DNA from: Calliopsis andreniformis
Taxonomy: Eukaryota; Arthropoda; Insecta; Hymenoptera; Andrenidae
Assembly: GCF_051401765.1 (NCBI RefSeq)
Contig: NW_027480493.1
Coordinates: 310,001-374,000, forward strand
DNA length: 64,000 nucleotides
Direction of reading: 5' to 3'
The first letter of the stretch is position 1, and each line of letters starts with the position of its first letter. The notes below the pieces were generated by a model, which was not told where the DNA came from, did not search any database, and saw only the letters and a list, made by a program, of their open reading frames with translations. Made by a program: the position numbers and the translations under genes. This document shows positions 1 through 10,673 of the stretch, piece by piece.

Positions 1-314
1 GATTGAGGATTGAGAATTGAGAATTGAGGATTAGGACTGAGGGTTGAGGATTGAGGTTTTAGGATTGTGGATTGAGGATTGAGGATTGAGGATTGAGGAT
101 TGAGGATTGAGGATTGACGTTTGAGGACTGAGTATAGACGATTGAGAATTGAGGATTGAGTATTGAAGACTGAGTATTGAGGATTGAAGATCGAGGATTG
201 AGGATTGAGGATTCAGGATTGAGGACTGAGGATTGAGGATTGAGGATTGAGCATTGAGGATTGAAGATTGGGGACTGGGGATTGAGGATTGAAGATTGAG
301 GATTAAGGATTGAG

Positions 315-360
315 GTTTGGGGATTGGGGATCTAGGATTGGAGATTGATTATTGAGGATT
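315..360. repeat. Island D, first copy (about 17 copies in window)
   Basis: The short diverged motif is GGATCTAGGATTGGAG followed by ATTGATTATTGAGG. It occurs near 0.33, 1.33, 4.65, 5.84, 6.75, 7.09, 34.4, 35.2, 38.8, 40.0, 49.6, 50.4, 50.9, 55.6, 59.3, 60.1 and 60.6 kb. It is absent from the A/B-rich stretches 7.2-34.3 and 40.1-49.5 kb, so it marks a second domain type. Confidence 0.8.
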
Positions 361-1095
361 CAAAATTGAGGATTAAGGATTGAGGATTGAGGATTGAGGT
401 TTGGGGAATGAGGATTGAGGATTGAGGATTGAGGATTGAAGATTGAGTATTGATGATTGAAGATTCAGGATTGAGGATTGAGGGTTGAGCGTTGAGGACG
501 AGGACTGGCGGTTGAGGATTGTGGTTTGAGGATTGAGGATTGAGAATTGAGGATGAGGACTGAGGTTTGGGGATTGAGGTTTGAGGAATGAGCATTGAGG
601 ATTGGGGATTGAGGATTGAGGATTGAGGATTGAGTATTGAAGGTTGAGGATTGACGACTGAGGATGGAGGATTGCGGGTTGACGATTGAGGATGGAGGAT
701 TGAGGGTTGAAGGTTTAGTGTTGAGGATTGAAGGTTGAGGATTCACGATTGAGGATTGAGGATTGAGGATGATGGCTGAGGTTTGAGGTTTGAGGTTTGA
801 GTGTTGAATCCGGAGAATTCAGGATGTTCTATTGAGTATTGAGAATTGAGGATTGATGCTTTAGTATTGAGGATTCAGGATTGAGGATTGAGGATTGAGT
901 ATTGAAGATTGAGGATTGATGATTGATAATTTAGGATTGAGGATTGAGGATTGAGGATTGAGGAATGAGGACTGAGGATTGAGGATCGAGGATTGAGCAT
1001 TGAGGATTGAAGATTGAGGACTGGGGATTGAGGGTTGAAGAATGAGGATTGAGGATTGAGGATTGAGGATTGGGGTCTGAGGATTGAGGATTGAG
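355..1095. repeat. C-island segment, copy 1 of a 2.42-kb-offset pair
   Basis: This segment recurs at about 2,770-3,517 with an offset of 2,422 bp (2,415 bp at the extreme left, a one-heptamer indel). Shared landmarks are CAAAATTGAGG at 361/2776, GAATTC at 815/3237 and GAGGATCGAGG at 981/3403. After about 1,095 the two copies diverge. It contains a C island of the TCCGGAGAATTC subtype. Confidence 0.8.
780..900. repeat. Island C, first copy (14 copies in window)
   Basis: The pattern is GGTTTGAGG repeats, then TTGAATCC, GAGAATTCAGGATGTTC and TATTGAGAATTGAGG. GAATTC starts at 815, 1806, 3237, 6492, 10501, 26410, 28408, 32259, 34112, 44523, 48975, 50110, 58691 and 59826. The CCGG subtype is at 815, 3237, 34112, 50110 and 59826; the others read CCTG. 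The CCTG subtype is followed by GAGGAATAAGG at exactly 187 bp in six copies: 1806, 10501, 26410, 28408, 32259 and 44523. Confidence 0.85.
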
Positions 1096-2329
1096 AATTG
1101 AGGATGAGGACTGAGGTTTGGGGATTGAGATTTGAGGAATGAGGATTGAGGATTGGGGATTGAGGATTGAGGATTGAGTATTCAAGGTTGAGGATTGACG
1201 ACTGAGGATGGAGGATTGCGGATTGACGATTGAGGATGGAGGATTGAGGGTTGAAGGTTTAGTGTTGAGGATTGAAGGTTGAGGATTCACGATCGAGGAT
1301 TGAGGATTGAGGATTGGGGACTGGGGATCTAGGATTGGAGATTGATTATTGAGGATTGAAGATTGAGGGTTGAGGATTGAGTATTGAAGATTGAGGATTG
1401 ATGATTGATAATTTAGGATTGAGGATTGAAGATTGAGTATTGAGGATTGATGATTGAGGATTGAGGATTGACGATTGAGGATTGAGGATTGAGGTTTGAG
1501 GATTGACGATGAGGGCTGAGGTTTGAGGATTGAGGTTCGAGGTCTGAGGTCTGAGGGTTGAGAATTGAGAATTGAGGATTGAGCATTGAGGATAGAAGAT
1601 TGAGGATTGAGGATTGAGGATTGAGTATTGAAGGTTGAGGATTGGTGACTGAGGTTTGAGGATAGCGGATTGACGATTGAGGATTGGGGACTGAGGGTTG
1701 AAGGTTGAGTGTTGAGGATTGAAGGTTGAGGATTGACGATTGAGGATTGAGGATTGAGGATTATGACTGAGGTTTGAGGTTTGAGGTTTTAGTATTGAAT
1801 CCTGAGAATTCAGGATGTTCTATTGAGCATCGAGAATTGAGGATTGATGGTTTAGTATTGAGGATTCACGATTGAGGATTGAGGATTGAGTATTGAAGAT
1901 TGAGGATTGATGATTGAGGATTTAGGATTGAGGATTGAGGATTGAGGATTGAGGATTGAAAATTGAGTATTGAGGATTGAAGGTTGAGGACAGAGGAATA
2001 AGGATTGAGGATTGGGTATTGAGGATTGAAGAATGAGGATTGAGGTTTGAGGACTGAGGCCTGAGGATTGAGGATTGAGAATTGAGGATTGAGGACTGAG
2101 GATTGACGATTGAGTATTGAGGACTGAGGATTGACCATTGAGTATTGAAGATTGATGATTGATGCCTGAGGATTGAGGATTGAGGTATGATGATTGCGGA
2201 TTGAGTATTGAAAATTGGGTATTGAGGATTGTATATTGAGGATTGAGGATTGAGGATTGAGGATTGAAGATTGAGTATTGAGGATTGAAGATTGAGGATT
2301 GAGGATTGACGATTGAGGATTGAGGATTG

Positions 2330-2790
2330 AGGTTTGAGGACTGACGATGAGGGCTGAGGGTTGAGGATTGAGGTTTGAGGTCTGAGGACTGAGGATTGAG
2401 GATTGAGAATTGAGGACTGAGGATTGAGGATTGAAGATTGAGGATTGGGTGATGAGGATTGAAGAATGAGGATTGAGGATTGAGGATTCAGGATTGAGGA
2501 TTGAAGATTGAGTATTGAGGATTGAAGACTGACGATTGAGGATTGAGGGTTGAGGATTGAGGATTGAGAATTGAGGATTGATGATTGAGTATTGAGGATT
2601 GAAGGTTGAGGATTGAGGATTGAGGATTCGGGATTGAGGATTGAGGATTGATTATTGAAGATTGAGGATTGAAGATTGAGGATTGAGGATTGAGGATTGA
2701 GGATTGAGGACTGAGGATTGAGGATTGAGGATTGAGCATTGAGGATTGAAGATAGAGGACTGGGGATTGAGGATTCAAAATTGAGGATTA
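2330..2790. repeat. Local duplicated segment, copy 1
   Basis: It matches about 3,850-4,225 with an offset of 1,519 bp (217 x 7) at the shared marker GACTGACGATTG (2527/4046). Both copies carry the same run of variants around it. Boundaries are approximate because the flanks return to near-consensus heptamers. Confidence 0.6.
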
Positions 2791-3517
2791 AGGATTGAGG
2801 ATTGAGGATTGAGGTTTGAGGAATGAGGATTGAGGATTGAGGATTGAGGATTGAAGATTGAGTATTGATGATTGAAGATTCAGGATTGAGGATTGAGGGT
2901 TGAGCGTTGAGGACGAGGACTGGCGGTTGAGGATTGTGGTTTGAGGATTGAGGATTGAGGATTGAGAATTGAGGATGAGGACTGAGGTTTGGGGATTGAG
3001 GTTTGAGGAATGAGCATTGAGGATTGGCGATTGAGGATTGAGGATTGCGGACTGAGTATTGAATGTTGAGGATTGACGACTGAGGATGGAGTATTGCGGA
3101 TTGACGATTGAGGATGGAGGATTGAGGGTTGAAGGTTTAGTGTTGAGGATTGAAGGTTGAGGATGCACGATTGAGGATTGAGGATTGAGGATGATGGCTG
3201 AGGTTTGAGGTTTGAGGTTTGAGTGTTGAATCCGGAGAATTCAGGATGTTCTATTGAGTATTGAGAATTGAGGATTGATGCTTTAGTATTGAGGATTCAG
3301 GATTGAGGATTGAGGATTGAGTATTGAAGATTGAGGATTGATGATTGATAATTTAGGATTGAGGATTGAGGATTGAGGATTGAGGATTGAGGACTGAGGA
3401 TTGAGGATCGAGGATTGAGCATTGAGGATTGAAGATTGAGGACTGGGGATTGAGGGTTGAAGAATGAGGATTGAGGATTGAGGATTGAGGATTGGGGTCT
3501 GAGGATTGAGGATTGAG
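2770..3517. repeat. C-island segment, copy 2 of a 2.42-kb-offset pair
   Basis: This is the partner of 355-1,095 and shares the same rare variants in the same order, including the CCGG-containing C island with GAATTC at 3237. It is followed by a B island at about 3.63 kb, which copy 1 lacks, so the right breakpoint lies near 3,517. Confidence 0.8.
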
Positions 3518-3589
3518 GATTGAGGATTGAGGATTGAAGATTCAGTATTGAGGATTGAAGATTGAGAGTTGAGGATTGAGGATTGAACA

Positions 3590-3790
3590 TTGAGGACTGA
3601 GTGTTGATGGTTGAGTGATGAGAATTGATGTTTGTGGATAGAGATTTGAAGATTGCAGATTGAGTATTGGGTATTGAAAATTGAATTGTGGATATTCTGT
3701 TGAGGATTGAGGATTGACAACTGATTGTTGAGGACTGAGGGCTGAAGATTGAGGATTCAGGATTGAGGATTCAGAATTGAGGTTTGAGGA
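3590..3790. repeat. Island B, first copy (about 60 copies in window)
   Basis: The diverged stretch has, in order, GATGTTTGTGGATAGAG, TTTGAAGATTGCAG, a TATTGAAAACTGTGAATTG-type block (slightly different in this copy), GATATTCTATTGAGG and CTGATTGTTGAGGACTG. Copies recur every 0.3-1.5 kb except in long gaps at 0-3.6, 48.0-53.5 and 58.0-63.2 kb. Recognisable subtypes are B2 (GAATTAATG), B3 (GAAGTGATG with GATATTAGAGG), GGACAGAG/TGTAAACTG (40.8-43.3 kb) and AGAATGGGG (17.6, 24.8, 30.5, 47.6 and 57.3 kb). Confidence 0.8.
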
Positions 3791-3849
3791 CTGAGGATTG
3801 AGGATTGAAGATTGAGTATTGAGGATTGAAGATTGAGGATTGAGGTTGA

Positions 3850-4225
3850 GGATTGAGGATTGAGGATGAGGGCTGAGGGTTGAGGATTGAGGTTTGAGGA
3901 CTGAGGTCTGAGGATTGAGTATAGAGAATTGAGGATTGAGGATTGAGGATTGAAGATTGAGGATTGGGTATTGAGGATTGAAGAATGAGGATTGAGGATT
4001 GAGGATTCAGGATTGAGGATTGAAGATTGAGTATTGAGGATTGAAGACTGACGATTGAGGATTGAGGGTTGAGGATTGAGGATTGAGAATTGAGGATTGA
4101 TGATTGAGTATTGTGTATTGAAGGTTGAGGATTGAGGATTGAGGATTGAGGACTGAGGATTGAGGATTGAGGATTGAGCATTGAGGATTGAAGATTGAGG
4201 ACTGGGGATTGAGGATTCAAAATTC
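3850..4225. repeat. Local duplicated segment, copy 2
   Basis: This is the partner of 2,330-2,790. It ends at a CAAAATTCAGG block that resembles the CAAAATTGAGG block at 361 and 2776, so the next module also follows in the same order. Boundaries are approximate. Confidence 0.6.
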
Positions 4226-5149
4226 AGGTTTAAGGATTGAGGATTGAGGATTAAGGTTTGAGGAATGAGGATTGAGTATTGAGGATTGAGGATTGAAGAT
4301 TGAGTATTGATGATTGAAGATTCAGGATTGAGGATAGAGGGTTGAGTGTTGAGGACGAGGCCTGGCGGTTGAGGATTGTGGTTTGAGGATTGAGGATTGA
4401 GGATTGAGAATTGAGGATGAGGACTGAGGTTTGGGGATTGAGATTTGAGGAATGAGGATTGAGGATTGGGGATTGAGGATTGAGGATTGAGTATTGAAGG
4501 TTGAGGATTGACGACTGAGGATGGAGGATTGCGGATTGACGATTGAGGATGGAGGATTGAGGGTTGAAGGTTTAGTGTCGAGGATTGAAGGTTGAGGATT
4601 CACGATTGAGGATTGAGGATTGAGGATTGGGGACTGGGGATATAGGATTGGAGATTGATTATTGAGGATTGAAGATTGAGGGTTGAGGATTGAGGGTTGA
4701 GAATTGAGAATTGAGGATGGGGACTGAGGGTTGAGGATTGAGGTTTGAGATACGAGGATTGAGGTATGAGGATTGTGGACTGAGGATTGACGATTGAGTA
4801 TTGGAGATTGAGGATTGATGACTGAGGATTGAGGATTGAGGATTGAAGGTTGCGGATTGAGGATTGAAGATTGAGTATTGAGGATTGAATATTGAGGATT
4901 GATGATTGAGGATTGAGGATTGAAGGTTGAGTATTGTGGACTGAAGATTGAGGATTGAGGATTGACGATTGAGGATTGAGGATTGAGGTTTGAGGATTGA
5001 CGATGAGGGCTGAGGGTTGAGGATTGAGGTTTGAGGTCTGAGGACTGAGGATTGAGGATTGAGAATTGAGGATTGAGGATTGAGGATTGAAGATTGAGGA
5101 TTGGGTATTGAGGATTGAAGGATGAGGATTGAGGATTGAGGATTGAGGA

Positions 5150-5460
5150 TTGGGGACTGAGGATTGAATATTCAGGATTGAGGATTGAGGATTGAGGATT
5201 GAGGGTTGAGGATTGAAGATACAGTATTGAGGATCGAAGATTGAGAATTGAGGATTGAGGATTGAACATTGAGGACTGAGTGTTGAGGGTTGAGTGATGA
5301 GAATTGATGTCTGTGGATAGAGATTTGAAGATTGCAGATTGGGTATTGAGTATTGAAAACTGTGAATTGAGGATATTATACTGAGGGTTGAGGATTGACA
5401 ACTGATTGTTGAGGACTGAGGGCTGAAGATTGAGGATTCAGGGTTGCGGGTTCAGAATTG
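5150..5460. repeat. GATACAG marker segment, copy 1 of 3
   Basis: The marker GATACAGTATTGAGG (5218) recurs at 7671 and 8369. The 5,218 and 8,369 copies also share the B-island variant GATGTCTGTGG and then run in parallel at an offset of 3,151 bp. The 7,671 copy carries the ordinary GATGTTTGTGG instead, so it separated from the others or was converted. Confidence 0.7.
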
Positions 5461-7609
5461 AGGTTTGTGGACTGAGGATTGAGGATTGAAGATTGAGTAT
5501 TGAGGATTGAAGATTTAGGATTGAGGATTGAGGATTGAGGATTGAGGATTGAAGATTGAGGATTGGGGACTGAGTGTTGAGGGTTGTGTGATGAGAATTG
5601 ATGTTTGTGGATAGATATTTGAAGATTGCAGATTGAGCATTGAGTATTGAAAGCTGTGAATTGATGATATTCTATTGAGGATTGAGAATTGACAACTGAT
5701 TGTTGAGGACTGAGGGCTGAAGATTGAGGTTTCAGGATTGAGAATTCAGAATTGAGGATTGAGGACTGAGGACTGAGGATTGAAGATTGAGTATTGAGGA
5801 TTGAAGATTGAGGATTAAGGATTGAGGATTGGGGTTGAGGATCTAGGATTGAAAATTGATTATTGAGGATTGAAGATTGAGGATTGAGGATTTCGTATTG
5901 AGAATTGAGAATTGAGGATAAGGACTGAGGGTTGAGGATTGAGGTTTGAGGATTGAGGATTGAGGATTGAGGATTGAGGATTGAGGATTGAAGATTGAGT
6001 ATTGATGATTGAAGATTGAGGATTGAGGATTGAGGGTTGAGGATTGAGGACGAGGACTGACAGTTGAGGATTGTGGTTTGAGGATTGAGGATTGAGGATT
6101 GAGGATTGAAGATTGAGTATTGATGATTGAAGATTCAGGATTCAGGATTGAGGGTTGAGGGTTGAGGACGAGGCCTGGCGGTTGAGGATTGTGGTTTGAG
6201 GATTGAGGATTGAGGATTGAGAATTGAGGATGAGGACTGAGGTTTGGGGATTGAGGTTTGATAAATGAGGATTGAGGATTGGGGATTGAGGATTGAGGAT
6301 TGAGGATTGAGTATTGAAGGTTGAGGATTGATGACTGAGGATGGATGATTGCGGATTGACGATTGAGGATTGAGAATTGAGTGAAGAAGGTTGAGTGTTG
6401 AGGATTGAAGGTTGAGGATTAACGATTGAGGATTGAGGATTGAGGATGATGGCTGAGGTTTGAGGTTTGAGGTTTGAGAATTGAATCCTGAGAATTCAGG
6501 ATGTTCTATTGAGTATTGAGGATTGAGGATTGATGCTGTAGTATTGAGGATTCAGGATTGAGGATTGAGGATTGAGTATTGAAAATTGAGGATTGATGAT
6601 TGAGGATTTAGGATTGAGGATTGAGGATTGAGGATTGAGGATTGAGGACTGAGGATTGAGGATTGAGGATTGAGCATTGAGGATTGAAGGTTGAGGACTG
6701 GGGATTGAGGATTGAAGATTGAGGATTAAGGATTGAGGATTGGGGACTGGGGATCTAGGATTGGAGATTGATTATTGAGGATTGAAGATTGAGGGTTAAG
6801 GATTGAGGGTTGAGAATTGAGAATTGAGGATGGGGACTGAGGATTGAGGATTGTGCATTGAGGATTGAGGATTGAGTATTGAGGATTGAGGTTTGAAGAT
6901 TGAGTATTGATGATTGAAGATTGCGGATTGATTATTGAGGGTTGAGGATTGATGACGAGGGCTGAGGGTTGAGGATTGAGGACTGAGGGTTGAGGATTGA
7001 GGACTGGGCATGAGGATTGAAGATTGAGGACTGGGGATTGAGGATTGAAGATTGAGTATTAAGGATTGAGGATTGGGGTTTGGGGATCTAGGATTGGAGA
7101 TTGATTATTGAGAATTGGAGCTTGAGGGTTGAGGATTGAGGATTGAGGACTGAGATTTGAGGATGAGGCCTGAGGGTTGAGGATTGAGGTTTGAGGTACG
7201 AGGATTGAGGATTGAGGATTGAGGACTGAGGTTTGACGATTGAGTATTGAAGATTGAGGATTGATGACTGAGGATTCAGGATTGAGGATTGATGATTGCG
7301 AATTGAGTATTGAAAATTGGGTATTGAGGATTGAATATTGAGGATTGAGGATTGAGGATTGAGGATTGAAGGTTGAGTATTGTGGACTGAAGATTGAGGA
7401 TTGAGGATTGACGATTGAGGATTGAGGATTGAGGTTTGAGGATTGACGATGAGGGCTGAGGGTTGAGGATTGAGGTTTGAGGTCTGAGGACTGAGGATTG
7501 AGGATTGAGAATTGAGGATTAAGGATTGAGGATTGAAGATTGAGGATTGAGTATTGAGGATTGAAGGATGAGGATTGAGGATTGAGTATTGAGGATTGGG
7601 GACTGAGGA

Positions 7610-7900
7610 TTGAATATTCAGGATTGAGGATTGAGGATTGAGGATTGTGGATTGAGGATTGAGGATTGAAGATACAGTATTGAGGATCGAAGATTGAGAA
7701 TTGAGGATTGAGGATTGAACATTGAGGATTGGGGACTGAGTGTTGAGGGTTGTGTGATGAGAATTGATGTTTGTGGATAGAGATTTGAAGATTGCAGATT
7801 GAGAATTTAGTTTTGAAAACTGTGAATTGATGATATTGTATTGAGGATTGAGGATTGAAAACTGATTGTTGAGGTCTGAATTCTGAAGATTGAGGACTGA
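7610..7900. repeat. GATACAG marker segment, copy 2 of 3
   Basis: The marker is at 7671, followed by a B island near 7.77 kb. An extra GAATTC at 7878-7883 arises from a point variant (GAGGTCTGAATTC) that I did not see in other B islands. Confidence 0.65.
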
Positions 7901-8289
7901 GGATTGAGGATTCAGGATTGAGGTTTGAGGACTGAGGATTGAGGATTGAGGATTGAGGCTTGAGGATTGAGTATTGAGGATTGAAGATTGAGGATTGAGG
8001 ATCCAGGATGAGGGCTGAAGGTTGAGGATTGAGGTTTGAGGACTGAGGACTGAGGATTGAGGGTTGAGAATTAAGGATTGAGGATTGAGGATTGAAGATT
8101 GAGCATTGATAATTGAGTATTGAGGATTGAAGGTGGAGGACTGAGGAATAAGGATTGAGGATTGAGGATGAGGTCTGAGGGTTGAGGATTGAGGTTTGAG
8201 GAGTGAGGACCGAGGATTGAGGATTGAGAATTGAGGATTGAGGATTGAGGATTGAAGATTGAGGATTGGGTATTGAGGATTGAAGAATG

Positions 8290-8610
8290 AGGATTGAGGA
8301 ATGAGGATTGAATATTCAGGATTGAGGATTGAGGATTGAGGATTGAGGATTGAGGATTGAGGATTGAAGATACAGTATTGAGGATCGAAGATTGAGAATT
8401 GAGGATTGAGGATTGAACATTGAGGACTGAGTGTTGAGGGTTGAGTGATGAGAGTTGATGTCTGTGGATAGAGATTTGAAGATTGCAGATTGGGTATTGA
8501 GTATTGAAAACTGTGAATTGAGGATATTATACTGAGGATTGAGGATTGACAACTGATTGTTGAGGACTGAGGGCTGAAGATTGAGGATTCAGGGTTGAGG
8601 ATTCAGAATT
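8290..8610. repeat. GATACAG marker segment, copy 3 of 3
   Basis: The marker is at 8369 and the segment runs parallel to 5,150-5,460 at a 3,151-bp offset, including the rare GTCTGTGGATAG variant. It lies close to the left edge of the A/B array. Confidence 0.7.
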
Positions 8611-8929
8611 GAGGTTTGAGGACTGAGGATTGAGGATTGAAGATTGAAGATTGAGTATTGAGGATTGAAGGTTGAGGATTGAGGATTGAGGATTGAGGAT
8701 TGAGGATTGAGGATTGAGAATTGAGGATTGAGGATTGAGGATCGAAGATTGAGGATTGGGTATTGAGGATTGAAGAATGAGGATTGAGGGTTGGGGATTG
8801 AGGATTGAGGATTGAAGGTTGAGTATTGAGGATTGAAGATTGAGGATTGATGATTGAGGATTAAGGATTGGGTATTGAAGGTTGAGGATTGATGATTGGG
8901 TGTTGATGATTGAGGATTGAGGATTGAAG

Positions 8930-9735
8930 ATTGAGTATTGAGGATTGAAGGTTGAGGATTGAGGACTGAGGATTGAGGGTTGAGGATTGAGGATTGAGAA
9001 TTGAGGATTGAGGATTGAGGATTGAAGATTGAGGATTGGGTATTGAGGATTGTAGAATGAGGATTGAGGATTGAGGATTGAGGATTGAGGATTGAAGGCT
9101 GAGTATTGAGGATTGAAGATTGAGGATTGATGATTGAGGATTAAGGATTGGGTATTGAAGGTTGAGGATTGATGATTGGGGACTGATGATTGAGGATTGA
9201 GGAGTGAGTATTGAGGACTGAGGATTGAAGATTGAGGATTGAGGATTGAGGATTAAAGATTGAGTATTCAGGATTGAAGATTGAGAATTGAGGATTGAGG
9301 ATTGAACATTGAGGACTGAGTGTTGAGGGTTGAGTGATGAGAAGTGATGTTTGTGGATAGATATTAGAGGATTGCAGATTGAGTATTGTGTATTGAAAAC
9401 TGTGAATTGAGGATATCCTATTGAGGATTGAGGATTGTCAACTGATTGTTGAGGACTGAGGGCTGACGATTGAGGATTCAGGATTGTGGATTCAGAATTG
9501 AGGTTTAAGGAGTGAGGATTGAGGATTGAAGATTGATTATTGAGGATTGAGGATTGAGAATTGAGGATTGTGGATTAAGGATTGAAGATTGAGGATTGGG
9601 TTTTGAGGATTGAAGAATGAGGATTGAGGATTGAGGATTGAGGATTGAGGATTGAAGATTGAGTATTGAGGATTGAAGATTGAAGATTGAGGATTGAGGA
9701 TTGAGGATTGAGTATTGAGGATTGAGGATTGAGGA
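8930..9735. repeat. Truncated B3 half-module at the left edge of the A/B array
   Basis: It matches about 11,400-12,205 at a 2,469-bp offset, with the B3 marker GAAGTGATG at 9341 versus 11810. The preceding island A and B2 of a normal module are missing, so this is a module fragment at the array boundary. Confidence 0.75.
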
Positions 9736-10560
9736 TTAAAGGTTGAGTATTGACGATTGAAGATTGAGGATTGTGGATTGAAGATTGAGTATTGAGGATT
9801 GAAGATTGAGGATTGAGGATTGAGGATTGAGAATTGACGATGAGGTCTGAGGGTTGAGGATTGAGGTTTGAGGACTGAGGACTGAGGATTGAGGATTGAG
9901 AATTGAGGATTGAGGATTGAGGATTGAGGATTGAAGATTGAGGATTGAGGATTGAGGATTGAGGATTGAGGATTGAGTATTCAGGATTGAGGATTGAGGA
10001 TTGTAGATTGAGGATTGAGGATTGAGTATTGAGGACTGAGGGTTGAAGATTGAGGATTGATGATTGAGGATTAAAGATTGAGTATTGAGGATTGAAGGTT
10101 GAGAATTGAGGATTGAGGATTGAACATTGAGGACTGAGTGTTGAGGGTTGAGTAATGAGAATTGATGTTTGTGGATAGAGATTTGAAGATTGCAGATTGA
10201 GTATTGTGTATTGAAAACTGTGAATTGAGGATATTCTATTGAGGATTGAGGATTGTTACCTGATTGTTGAGGACTGGGAGCTGAAGATTGAGGATTCAGT
10301 GTTGAGGATTCAGAATTGAGGTTTGAGGACTGAGGATTGAGGATGGAGGATCGAAGATTGAGTATTGAGGATTGAAGATTGAGGGTTGAAGGTTGAGTGT
10401 TGAGGATTGAAGGTTGAGGATTGACGATTGAGGATTGAGGATTGAGGATGATGGCTGAGGTTTGAGGTTTGAGGTTTGAGGTTTGAGTATTGAATCCTGA
10501 GAATTCAGGATGTTCTATTGAGTATTGAGAATTGAGGATTGATGGTTTAGTATTGAGCAT
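9736..10560. repeat. Segment shared with 31,578-32,318 and leading into C island 10,501
   Basis: Its - strand translation starts with the same rare variants as three later segments, at about 25.8, 27.8 and 31.6 kb. It carries a B island near 10.16 kb and ends with a C island (GAATTC 10,501-10,506, GATGGTTTAG subtype). The next landmark, GAGGAATAAGG, follows at exactly 187 bp. Confidence 0.75.
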
Positions 10561-10673
10561 TCAGGATTGAGGATTGAGGATTGAGTATTGAAGATTGAGG
10601 ATTGATGGTTGAGGATTTAGAATTGAGGATTGAGGATTGAGGATTGAGGATTGAAAATTGAGTATTGAGGGTT

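Larger units (their letters stand above)
1..8930. repeat. Heterogeneous satellite domain with C and D islands
   Basis: This domain lacks island A and has few B islands (first at about 3.6 kb, then about 5.3, 5.6, 7.8 and 8.5 kb). It has C islands with GAATTC at 815, 1806, 3237 and 6492, and D islands (GGATCTAGG or near variants) near 0.33, 1.33, 4.65, 5.84, 6.75 and 7.09 kb. Short internal duplications of 0.3-0.75 kb are listed separately. It resembles the domains at about 34-40, 49.5-55.6 and 59.2-62.7 kb more than the neighbouring A/B array. No gene or RNA signal is visible. Confidence 0.8.

Noticed and set aside
3590..3790. Island B as a tRNA, small RNA gene or transposon remnant
   Set aside because: It shows no cloverleaf, A/B box, terminal inverted repeat or target duplication. 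The heptamer can still be traced through most of it, so it is a diverged part of the satellite.
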